Source: Tetradesmus obliquus
Lineage: Eukaryota > Chlorophyta > Chlorophyceae > Sphaeropleales > Scenedesmaceae
Length of the DNA: 64,000 nt
Reading direction: 5' to 3'
NCBI GenBank assembly: GCA_030272155.1
Contig: CP126196.1
Span: forward strand, 2,852,001 to 2,916,000
The notes under the pieces are model-generated. The model saw only the letters and a program-made list of their open reading frames with translations. It had not been told where the DNA came from and did no database searches. The stretch's first letter is position 1. Each line of letters begins with the position of its first letter. Shown one piece after another: positions 47,895-58,500 of this stretch. The position numbers were made by a program, and so were the translations under genes.

Positions 47895-48783
47895 AGGCTG
47901 ACCAGGGTCAATACAAGTCAATGGGCGAGGGTGCAGCTGGTGGGGCTGGTGCAGGTGCTGCATTTGGCGGAGCAGTAGGAGCAGCAGGTGGGGCTGCGCT
48001 GCTGCACACCGTGTGCCGTGACGGCACCAGTGCTGTGTCAGCCATTGCTGCATTGGACAGCTGCAGGCTGATGTCTGCTGATGCAGGTCGCGGGGGTGTA
48101 AATGGGCACCAGCAGCAACGACCAGCTTTCTGCGGCACACCACGTGTGCATGTGCATCCACTGGTGGTGGCTGCAAGAACACAAAAAAATGCATCTAAAA
48201 GCTTCAGAGGCAAAGGAAAAGAACGATATCTGCTGAAAAAGGCACTGCCGTGCATGCATGCGTACACATGACGCTGACTGTTCGCAGGCGGCCCTGTTGG
48301 CAGCGTGCTGGGTGCAGCAGCTGGGGGCCTGGCAGGCGCTGTTGCTGGCGGCACTGTGGCCACACAGCGCGGCCCTGAGGGTGCTGCTGTTGACATGAGC
48401 AAGGTGGCGGCCAATGCAGGTGGGTGAGATTGTACTATGATGACAGTTCTGTTGTGTGCTTGGCAGCGACAGCAGTGTCCTGCATGCCGTGCTGGCAGCT
48501 GCGGATGACTGATGTTTCACCATTCATATCAAAAGCAGGCGAAGCTGCATTGTAGGTCAACTACACAGTGTGCAGGCTACCAAGCGCATACACAGTGCAC
48601 TTGGTAACCTACACATCCAGTGCTGTACATTTTTTCCTGCCTGCTGCAGCTGGCGAGCCCAACAGCACGGCTGACACCAAGACAGGCGCAGGCACACCGG
48701 TGATGGCCCCAGACACTGGTGCCCCGGGGCCTGATGTGGGCAAGGCAGCAGCAACAGTGGCTGACGCGATGCGCAGCGAGTAG
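47654..48783 (+). CDS. Small glycine-zipper protein B
   Basis: Four exons, 47654-47710, 47897-47987, 48288-48419 and 48650-48783, give 137 residues. The protein starts MSNTGRDAEQGIPAIDPAA. It then has a glycine zipper (GAGAGAAFGGAVGAAGG, PVGSVLGAAAGGLAGAVAGG) and a polar tail rich in Gly, Pro, Asp and Thr (MAPDTGAPGPDVGKAAATV). Exon 2 is reached through a (CTG)n acceptor. Same plan as its divergent neighbour: polar start, Gly/Ala zipper, acidic tail. No known family recognised. Confidence 0.7.
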
Positions 48784-49570
48784 AAGCAGCACAGGAGCGC
48801 CACACCTCTTCGCAAAGATCATAGGCACACCAGCCTGCATGCAGCTGTGGCAACAGCTACGTACTGAGTGCATACATTCAGGGGTTCAACCCCAAGTTCA
48901 GGTTCATCGAGTGCAGCGGCTGCTGCAGCGTGCTTGAAGCAATGCCAGCAGTGTGCCACTGCGGCAGTGGCGCGGACGCGTTGCTGTTGGTTGTTGGTTG
49001 GAGTTGTGTTGAGTTGCTTGTGCATGGGGCTCTACGGCTGCAGCCATCGCATATTCATATTTCCAAGGTCGTTCGTGCGCTGCTGCACATTACACCCCCG
49101 CAGCGCACAGGTTTCTTAACAGCATGCGAAGGTCGCTCCCAGCATAGCATCGTGCGTGTGCAGCGGCTCTGCCGTGGCACATCGTCTACTTGGTTCGTCT
49201 CTGTACCAACACCAGTGTCCATCACGCCCGGGATGCACATGTATGGCCCCATATGACCATGGGGCTGTAACTTTGGACTGGCCTGATGTCTGATGTTACA
49301 AGGGTGCACAATGCCGGACAGTGTCTGAGTAAGAACCAGCAGCTGCCACTGTGGCAGGCGATGTAGGTCATATATGACCGAGGGTCCAGCAAGTGAAGGC
49401 AGACCAGCACAGCACGCCTCTGCCTGAACATGTCACTGCACCAACTTGTGAGCAGGGCCGCCGCATGCAGCACGTGCACGCACACTCATACACGCGTGCA
49501 TTATCTTGCATAGGTGCAACCCAGCTGGTACTATCAGTAGTTATGCCGTAACTGATCAGTTATCATAACA
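48784..49570. other. Intergenic, no gene seen
   Basis: 3' flank of the plus-strand zipper gene. A short tRNA-arm-like palindrome at about 48888 does not extend to a tRNA. Confidence 0.4.
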
Positions 49571-49746
49571 GATCATGACCTGTACCTCTTCACCAGCCAA
49601 GCCTCCAGCTGCTCCAAGCACTGCGGCATGTTCTGCCTGCCCAAGCCAATGCTGAAATGCACACTAGGCTCATGATCATACACGCCAGCTGGCAGCACCA
49701 GCACGCCACTCTCCTGCACCAGCTACAGCTGCTCACACCACACCGC
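49571..49746 (-). repeat. Decoy copy of aminotransferase last-exon 3' end
   Basis: Copies the final roughly 175 bases of the coding exon and a few 3' flanking bases, starting about 100 bp past the real stop. It lacks a 9-base piece encoding part of SVRRGHF. Encodes CLEQLEAWLVK. Confidence 0.92.
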
Positions 49747-49844
49747 TGTTGCGCTTGCGTTGGGCCACCACAAGCAGCACGTGTGCACACCCACACCCAC
49801 ACAAACACCTGCATCAACGTCCATAAGACATACATTATGCAGAA

Positions 49845-52800
49845 TCATGACCTGTACTTCTTCACGAGCCATGCCTCCAGCTGCTCCAAGCACTGCGGCA
49901 AATTCTGCCTCCCCAGGCCAACCCTGAAGTGCCCCCGTCGCACACTCGGCTCATGGTCATACACCCCTGCCGGCAGCAGCAGCACACCACTCTCATTCAC
50001 CAGCTGCTCACACCACTGCTCAACATCCTCCCCAGTAGTCAGCCTAGGGAAGGCAATGGGGCCGCCTTGAGGCCTGTGCCACTCAAAAACGTCAGTCCAG
50101 CGGGCAAAGAAGGCGTCTGCTGCGGCCAGGTTGGTTGCGATGATGTCCCTGCAGCGCTGCGTGAGCTTTGGGGTGGCCCTCACCGCTGCCAGCGCAAGCA
50201 CCTGCAGGGCGGCAGCACGGGCAACAGAGGATAACATAGCCTGGTGGTGTGCGTTGGCTGCTTTCAGTTGCGGCATGCTGCTGCATCAGTGTGCTGCTCC
50301 AGGTGTGCTGCCGTCATTCCATGTGTCTCAGGGTTCGAGTATACCAAGCGAGTTAAATTATGCACAAGGGACAGCGCAGTTCACCCGTGGCTTCATTCTG
50401 CTGCAGTTTGAATGGCACACCGTTTCATAGCTGAGCTATCAGTGCACCGGCGGCAGGCGTACCTCAGAGGTAGCTGGGCTGCAGATGGTAGTGTAATCCT
50501 GCAGCACACAGCAGCAGCAATGCACAGCTCTCTCAGCGCTTCAAAGGCTGTACTGCGCATCACTTTCCTGCAAGCTGAGCTCCCCTATCGTATACGCTCG
50601 CGCAACAATGATGTTACAAGCAACTACGCCCGCCCCGTACGCCGCACGTTCCGTGCCAGCACCTGCAGCAGCAGCTGCGCATCCTGGTAAGCCAGCCAGC
50701 CCAGCCGCAGCCTGGGCAGCCCCCAGCCTGCCACCCAGCCCATTACCCAGCCTGAGACTCCTCGTTCACAGGTGGACCCACCTTCAGGGCTAGCACCTGC
50801 TGCAGAAGTTGGCTGTCCTGGCAGGCCAGCCAGCCCAGCCGCAGCCCCGGCAGCCCCCAGCTCTTGCTCAGCCCACACAGCGACACGCCGCGCTCGTAGA
50901 CGTCAGCAGCAGCTGGCAGCGGCGCGCTGGGTGGCAGCTCTGCATGAGGGCATGATTAACAGCAGGCAATGACAGTACATGTGGCCACTGAACAGCCACG
51001 CATGGGGACTTGTGAAGGTGACATAAGCAGTAACCAGCGTCACTTGCGGGCGTGAACGCCAGCGCTCACCCATGACTCGTCCATCTCGTCACACAACGGC
51101 CACACATGTGGGCTTGCACACAAACAGGTAACAAACAGCTGCACTGGTGGAGTTGAATGCCAGCTCACTTGCGCGCCAGCGCTCACCCTTTAACTCGTCC
51201 ATCTCGTCGCACAACGGCCACACATGTGGGCTTGCACATAGGTAACAAACAGCGTCACTGGTGGAGTTGAATGCCAGCGCTCACTTGCAAATAAGACGAT
51301 GCTAAGCATGGTAAAAGCATAGCCGCGCACCTTCAAGCAATGCTGGTCTAGAAGCCCCCCACCCTGGGCTCCTGACGCTCGCTTGCACGCCAGCACTCAC
51401 CCGTGAATTTGTACATCTTGTCACTGAACAGCCACACATATGGGCTGGCACATAGGTAACAAACAGCGGCACTGGTGGAGTTGAATGCCAGCTCACTTGC
51501 ACGCCAGCACTCAATTTCGCATGATGCTATGATGCTATCATGCTGGACAGCAGTGCTTGCATGGACGCCAACTTGGAGCGCCGGGGGACCTTGGGGGGGG
51601 GGGGGGGGGGGGGTCTCCCGGACAAGCAATGCTTGAAGGTGCGCAGCTTTGCATTGTTCATGCTAGACTGTCCATCTCTACTCACCCGTGAACTTGTACA
51701 TCTCGTCGCTGAACAGCCAAGCACCGACCTCCCTGCAGTGGCGTATGAGTGCGGCCCAGTTGCCAATGCTCAGCGTGGCCCCTGTGGGGTTGTGCGGGAA
51801 GTTGACCACCACCAGCTTGGTGCCAGGCTGGATCAGCGCCTGCACACAATGTTGTCAGATTTCAAGTCAGATATAAAATGACGCCATTGATCCCCAGAGG
51901 CAGCGGACGCCAGCAGCGTGGTGCCCGGCTGGACCAGCATGCAGGCGCCTGCATGTGTGCTTTGAAGTACACATGTAACACAAATGTAACACAAATGTAA
52001 CACCACACGGATGTGTGTTATGAAATAACACACAGTGTGACAAGATGCTCATATGTGAGATGACAGGGCTGTCATGCCAACGACATGCAGTCAGGGGAAG
52101 TTGACCACCACCAGCTTGTGCCCGGCTGCATCAGCGCCTGCATGTCTGTGTGATGAGATGCACATGGGTGTCATGAGTTGCATTTGAAACCATTGTGATG
52201 GTATCAACAGGCAGGCAGAGTATGTCTGCTGGGTGCGCCTGTGCGCACAACTTGCCAGCCCTGGAGAGTAGCTCCCTTGCTCAAGGGATCAATGCAGTCC
52301 ATACAACCCGGCCTGCGTAATCATGGCCATGCGCTGATGATGTGTGAGCAGCGCCCCTGACAAATGTTGCTACTCACCCTTGCTTCTTCTATGTTGAACT
52401 CCAGCCCGCCACTGCCTGCTGCGCCTGCTGAGCCCGCTGCAGGCTTTGGCTCCCAGTGGCTGATGCTGCAGCCGCAGGTGGCTGCCAGCTCATGCAGGCT
52501 CTGGTAACCTGGTTGCACACCACAATGCAGCACAGCAGCCGTCATAGCACAGCACAACGCAACGAACCTAGCCATCATAGTGCAACAAGCAAAGGCATCA
52601 TTCAGCTCATGCGTGCCGTCCACAGGCGCACGGGGATTGAGCCAAAGCCACTGGCGCTGATAAACACGTTCATCCATGTACGTCGCCAAACCCTGGTCAA
52701 CACCAGCGCATGCGTCAGCAAAAAATATGGTTGACGTGGCAGCCGCAGGTGGCTGCCAGCTCGCGCAGGCTCTGGTAACCTGCTTGTTGAAGACACAAAC

Positions 52801-55028
52801 GGACAGCACCATCATTTCATGGCTGTGTCTCAACATGCGTGTGTTGCGCTGTTCACGCACAGTGTAAACATGTGCACAGGGTTTGAGGGTGCGCCGCTGA
52901 AACATGGTGGCTGCCAGCTCGTGCAGGCTCTGGTAACCTCTTTATTGCACACCACAACGCAACGCACCACACGTCGCTTCAATTGGCTAAGGGCGGGCCG
53001 TGCCATTTAAGCACAACATCGACATGCATATAGGTGTTGAGCCGGCGCCGCTGGCGCGGGTCGACGTGTGCAAACATGTACGTGGCCAAGCCGCTGCCGA
53101 CAGCAGTGCATGCACCAACGCATCATCATGGCCACTGGCAGCTACCCTCACACAGCATGACAGCAAGGCGGCATTGTAGAGCTGGTGTTTTGAAGACAGG
53201 GTTTGCCTCTGTACAGTTTCAAGATTTCCGACTGCCCACCTGGGTATGTTGCCACCACCTTGTCCCCAGGCTGCAGCAGCACCCTCATGGCCAGGTACAC
53301 ACCTGCACAGCAAAAATATAAACATTAGATGCAGGGTGTGATAATGTCTGAGCACGTGCAGGGCCGTCCACTCATACTCCTGCCCATTCCCAACAAGCTG
53401 CAGTGCTGGGTCAGAGGCACCTCATGGGCATTCTTTCCCAACCATCACAACATTTGCAGAAGCCACGGCAGCAGCCTTGCGGCTGCTGTTGCTGTAGCAA
53501 CGAGACAGCAACGCGCATGCGCTGTCAGGCTTGCTGCCGCCCACCTTCCTCAGGCACACACACCACGAGCTGCTCACACCACCAGCAGCATGCAGCAATG
53601 CTGGGTGTGAATGAGACTCGGCGCACGCAGGGCAACACACTCACTATTCTGCGTTCCTGGGTGCAAATTTGTTTAAACAGGTTGTAGTGTTGGGCCAGAG
53701 GCAGCCCCCAGGCTTTCACGTTCACTACAACAGGTGCCGCAGCCAAAACTGCAGCCGCAGAAGCTGCTTTTGCTGCAGCCAGATGAGGAAACAGCACAGG
53801 CAAACCACAGCTTTCAAGTGTGTGCCGCAAGGGCTACCGCCCACCTTCCTCAGGCACACACACCACCAGCTGCATGTGCAATCACAGAAGGTGCAGCTGC
53901 CGCAGAAGCTGCTCTGCTGCTGGAGCTGAATCTCAACGCAAGTGGATGCCCTAACACGGCTGCCGCCCACCTTCCTCAGGCACGCACACCACCAGCTGCT
54001 CAGGCGTCACCTTCTCGTACAGCGCAGCAATGGCCTCGCGCAGCGCCTGCAGTACGCATTACAATGCATTGTGCTTTCAGCAGATGTTGTTACTGTAACT
54101 CATTACATGCAGCCACCGCAGCCGCCAGGCAACGTGTCACATGCCCACCACGCTCGCCACCACACTATGCAAGCTGCGCACGTTGCATCGATAGAGCAGG
54201 CTGTGCAGGAAACGCGCCTCACGCCTTGTGCCGCAGCAAGTGACTGCTGCACAAGTGCTGTGTGCCACAAGGCAGGCTGCGCAACATCTAGCTGCCGACA
54301 TCTCTGAAGTGAGAGCTGCTGCTGCTGCTGCTGCTGTGTTGCTCACTGGCAGGCCTTGGCTCTCAGTGTAGGACAGCTTCAGGTCAGACCATCTGCACCA
54401 ACAGCACGGACGCTCACATCAAAACCTGCGTCCAGTTAAGTCGTGGTCGTCCATCTAAACATGTGCGTGAGCGTTATGGTGCATTGTGCTTCTGCAAAGT
54501 GTGCAGGAAGCACACTTAACACACCTGCTGAGGGAGTCCTCGTCAGCAGCTGCCAGCAGCTCCTGCAGTGTCAGCGCCTCGCAGTCGCTGCAGCACAGCA
54601 GGTAGGGCGACTGGAACTCGTACTTGGCAAAGAAGCGCTGCAGCCAGCAGCAGCAGCAACAGCAGTGGCGGCAGTGGCAGCAGCGGCAGTGGCAGCAGCG
54701 GCAGTGGCAGCAGCGGCAGTGGCAGCAGCAGCAGCAGCGATGGGAGGAGAGGTGTACGTGCATTGGATGCATTCAGTGCTGGGTGCCTTCCAGGAATATC
54801 TTAGAAAAAGGGTGCTGCCTGACACAGCGTAGATGCCCATGATGCAACCAAGATCACTTACATTCCCAGGTTGCACCGCTGGCTGCATGGACGGTCAACG
54901 TGTATGCTAGTGCTCCTTATGCCAGCTCAGCACCCAGTGCACCCAACTATCACTTCCGCTGGCTACACAAGGTCGGCTGCTGTTGCACATACCTCAAGCT
55001 TGAAGGGTCGTGGAATTTGCGCAGCCAT
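49845..55028 (-). CDS. PLP-dependent aminotransferase, class I/II
   Basis: Ten in-phase exons: 55028-54993, 54637-54525, 54392-54347, 54046-53971, 53302-53240, 52508-52378, 51839-51686, 50939-50782, 50498-50463, 50201-49845. They give 389 residues, full family length. Landmarks: RFFAKYEFQSPYLLCCSDCE, WSDLKLSYTES, LREAIAALYEKV, LLQPGDKVVATYPGYQSL, LVVVNFPHNPTGATL, WLFSDEMYKF, the PLP-binding lysine in SLCGLSKSWGLPGLRLG (about Lys232), DYTTICSPATSE and a C-terminal FRVGLGRQNLPQCLEQLEAW. The enzyme should transfer amino groups using pyridoxal phosphate; the substrate cannot be told. No transit peptide is obvious. Its introns hold the densest set of decoy exon-edge copies in the window. Divergent from the LRR gene. 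Confidence 0.9.
50641..50728 (-). repeat. Decoy copy of aminotransferase exon 8 3' edge
   Basis: Encodes LPGLRLGWLAYQDAQLLLQV, as in the real exon (50939-50782), and lies downstream of it. Confidence 0.9.
51066..51460 (-). repeat. Three decoy copies of aminotransferase exon 7 3' edge
   Basis: Copies at about 51070-51122, 51185-51241 and 51399-51455 match the exon end (LFSDEMYKFTG plus donor) and share extra intron sequence (gttgaatgccagc). All are downstream of the real exon end at 51686. The third is the least decayed (LFSDKMYKFTG). Confidence 0.88.
51593..51613 (+). repeat. Poly-G run of 21
   Basis: Uninterrupted G tract inside an aminotransferase intron, between decoy copies and exon 7. 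Could be a real G-quadruplex-prone tract or an assembly artefact in length. Confidence 0.9.
51900..52145 (-). repeat. Two decoy copies of aminotransferase exon 7 5' edge
   Basis: Bases about 51912-51957 and 52094-52143 repeat the acceptor and LIQPGTKLVVV-encoding start of exon 7. Both are upstream of the real exon at 51839. Confidence 0.8.
52735..52945 (-). repeat. Two decoy copies of aminotransferase exon 6 5' edge
   Basis: The segment gaggttacca-to-ccacct encoding YQSLHELAAT recurs at about 52740-52783 and 52905-52940, upstream of the real exon start at 52508. Confidence 0.85.
53538..53880 (-). repeat. Two decoy copies of aminotransferase exon 4 3' edge
   Basis: About 40-base copies of the exon 4 end plus donor (QLVVCVPEE, GTGGGCGG) at 53538-53580 and 53838-53880, both downstream of the real exon end at 53971. 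Confidence 0.9.
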
Positions 55029-55598
55029 GCCTGCTGGTGCGCCTTGTGGTGATGCTGCTGCTATTGCTACCACTGGAGGATTGTCTGCTGGTTCGTGCCT
55101 ACAAATGCTGCAGATCAGCAGCTGTGAGCTGAGTGGAGAGCGGGAAAGTGCTTAGGCACAGATAGAGCGACGCTAGGGTGTTGCACCGGGAGCAGCAGCA
55201 GCAGCGCTGAGCAGGTGTCACTAGGGTCCCGGAGGGTCCGGAACCAGGGTGTTAGGTGACAAGTGGGACCTGTACTTGCCGAGTGACTTAGTGCGAGCTT
55301 GATATGAAACGTTTGTGAGTATTCGAATTTTTAAATCGAGGCGCTCGCAGCTGCTGCACGAGAAGCTGGTGTCACCCTGTGGAAAGAGTGAAAGTAGAGT
55401 CACTACTGCATGCTCTCTTCTCAGGTCACCATTAAATACCAATTCAAACTAAAAGCTGAGTTTTGTAATTGACGTAGCTGCTCATCTCGCAGCAGCACCG
55501 GTTCCATTGGTTACAGGCAGGGTGGCTGGAAGCAGATCGCGTCGGAATAAGCACCAATAGGACGTGAAGTCCATTGATAAACAGCAGCACAAGACATA
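55029..55598. promoter_or_regulatory. Divergent aminotransferase/LRR gene promoter region
   Basis: 570 bp between start codons. No core promoter motif recognised. Confidence 0.35.
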
Positions 55599-58500
55599 AT
55601 GCGGGGTGCACGGGCACCGTGCCTGTGCCTGCTGCTGCTAGGGGCGTGCAGTGCCGTGCAAGCGCAGTTCGATCTCTTTGGAGGGCTGACTGGCCTCACA
55701 GGAGGGTTGATCAACACAGGCTCGTCGTTAGTAACAGGCGGGACAGGGCTGGGCACGGGCTTTTCTGTCGGGGGGTTGGGCATTGGCACGCCAGTGTACA
55801 CCACCCCTGCAGCAGCAGGCGCACCCGCAGCAGCAGCAGCAGTACCAGCAGCAGGCCCCACCACCTACAGCACCAACAACTTGCTGGGCTGGCTGTTCCC
55901 TGTGTTCACACCAGCACGCAGGGACAACTGCGTTGTGTATGAGGTGCGTGGCATGGTCCTGAAGGCTGTGTTGCTGCAGCTGCCCTGCCAGCCTGAGCAC
56001 TCACGGGTGCAACCTGCATGCAGTGCCGGCAAGATTGGTGCTGCAGGATGTGCACCGCTCACACCCTATCAGTGTTTAGATACTGCAATCACTCCTGCTA
56101 CATGCCAGCGAACAACGTATGGGTAAGGATTACTTGTAACTGCCACAGTGATTTCGGATAACAAGCCCTCGAAATGCCCCTACCCCTAGGGGCCTTGGCA
56201 CCAGGGCTTGTGCCCGAAATGCCCCAGCCCCCCCCCTATCCGAAGCCCCTTTTCCCAGTGAGATTTGGCCATGAAAGGCTCCGCACCGCCCCCAGCCCCC
56301 CCTGCACCGCCCCCCCCCCCCCCCCCCCCGCTATCCAAAGTCACTGTGACAGTTACAAGTAATCTCTACCCTATGAGCTTGTGTTTGTGCCCCGCGACAC
56401 GCCAGCATGTCACTAACAACATCGCTGCATCGTCACACGCTGCCGCACATGCTGCAGCCCACTGCTGCCATCCTTTCACAGGAAAGCACCAGCCAAATCC
56501 TGCACCACAGCTGCATTACTCATTACCGCCATGCTGCATCTTCCTGCTTTCTATGCTGTGTCACAGGGCAGCGGCAGTGAGACAGTGCAGACGGTGTCGA
56601 GGCTGTTTCGGCTGGACTACCTCAACGTGCTTGCTGACAACCAGGGCAGCCTCAGCAGTCCAAACCAGCCCCTGGCGGGGCGCAGCATCCTGCTGTGCGA
56701 CCGCAACGGTGCGCAGCTGATCTGGTCAATCCTTGTCAGCTTGTCAGCTTGCCAGCTTGCCAGGTTGTCAGCTTGTCTGGTTGTCTGCTTGCCAGCTTGC
56801 CAGCTTGCCAGCTTGCCAGCTTGCCAGCTTGTTGGAGTTCGGGGCTTGCCAGTTGCTGAGCAGCAGCCAGCAGCAAGCTGGCGGGACGCTAGGGTCGGCA
56901 GCAGCTTAGACTTGCCAGCAGCCAGCAGCAGAAAGCACTTGCAGGTACCAACTGCATGCCTGTGGTGGTCAGCAGCTGGCAGGCACATACACCTGCAACA
57001 GCGTCGGCTACATGACATCACGCCACTGGCATCATCCCACAAAGCACACCAGAGCCTGATCACTGGGCATGCACAATCGTCTGCTGCTGCTGCTGCTGCT
57101 GCTTCGTTTTTTTTTTCCAAAGCAAGATCGTTACCCCTGATCGTTACCCCTCCTGCTGCTTCGTGCTGTTAGGTCAGCGCCCGCAGCCGCGCGGCTGGCC
57201 AGGCCCGCGGCCTGCCACGCCCGCTGCACCAGCTGCTGCTGCTGCTGCTAGGCCTCCAGCTGCTGCCGGCAGACCTCCAGTTGCTGCTGCCCGGCCGCCG
57301 CCAGTTGCAGTGCGGCCAGCAGCACCTGTGCCAGCACCCATCAGGGCCAATGCGCCTACAGCAACAGCAGTAAAGTCGCTGGTGCCGCCAGCAACACAGG
57401 CGCAAGGTGGGTGCACTGGAGAAAGCACAGATATCAATGGCAGCACCTGTCAGGTTGTGTAGCATAGCAGTAGGCACAGCGGTGCGAGGATGTAGGGTGG
57501 TAGCTGCTGCTGCAGCAGCGGTTGGTTGACTTTACTGCTGCTGCTGCAGCAGCGGTTGGTTGACTTTACTGCTGCTGCTGCAGCAGCGGTTGGTTGACTT
57601 TACTGCTGCTGCTGCAGCAGCGGTTGGTTGACTTTACTGCTGCTGCTGCAGCTGCAGGGCATGTATGTGTCATGCTTGCACGCAGATTGCGACATGCGTG
57701 CCAGTTTGTAACACACGTATCTTGCTGTCTGCGCTGAGTGGTGGTGTGTACTGCAGCGCTGCTGCAGTACCAGGCCGCAGTGGATCCCATGCGCCAGCTT
57801 GTGACACCTAAATCAGTCCGCTTGTGTTCTGTTTGCTGTGCTGCAGCGCTGCTGCAGTTCAAGGCGGCAGTGGACCCCGCCAATGCAGTGCTGAAGGACT
57901 GGAGCAGCCGGCTGCTGCACTGCACCTGGGTGTATGTCACCTGCGATCGCAACCAGAACATCATCAGGTAAACCGGTGATCTTGTTGTTTTCGGGTGTGG
58001 CACGATGGCATGTGTACTGTTGAAGGGAGTGTACTGCTTGACTCATGTTACGCACGCAGCCCAGCAACACAAGCCTGCCTGGGTGCTGTTAGCATTGCGT
58101 ACACAGGCATGGTTGTACAGTGGTGGCGTGTTGCTGCACTATGCCTGCCTGGATGCTAATATCATGTATCACAGCACCCCGCCACTACTGTCAGACTGCA
58201 CTGCTGAGTGGCTGTGTGGCTTTTGCTGTGACATAACTACCTAAAAGCACCTATGTAAGCTTTTCGTGCTGCTGCTGGTGCTATTGCTGCTGCCAGGCTG
58301 AACATGGTGTACCTTGGGCTGGCAGGCAAGCTGCCGGATGGCAACGTGATGAAGAACCTGCCACACCTGACACACATGTGAGGGGACAATGCTGACAGGG
58401 CAACTGGCAGCAGCTGTCGCATGCAGCTTAATGCTTGTACCCTTCCTCAGCATCAAATAGCGCTGCTGGGAGAGATGGGTCTGCTGCTGCTGCCCGCCTA

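Noticed and set aside
48880-48910. tRNA-like T-arm (ggggttcaacccc)
   Set aside because: The loop is too short for a T-loop when the stem is paired, and no acceptor or anticodon arms can be folded upstream.
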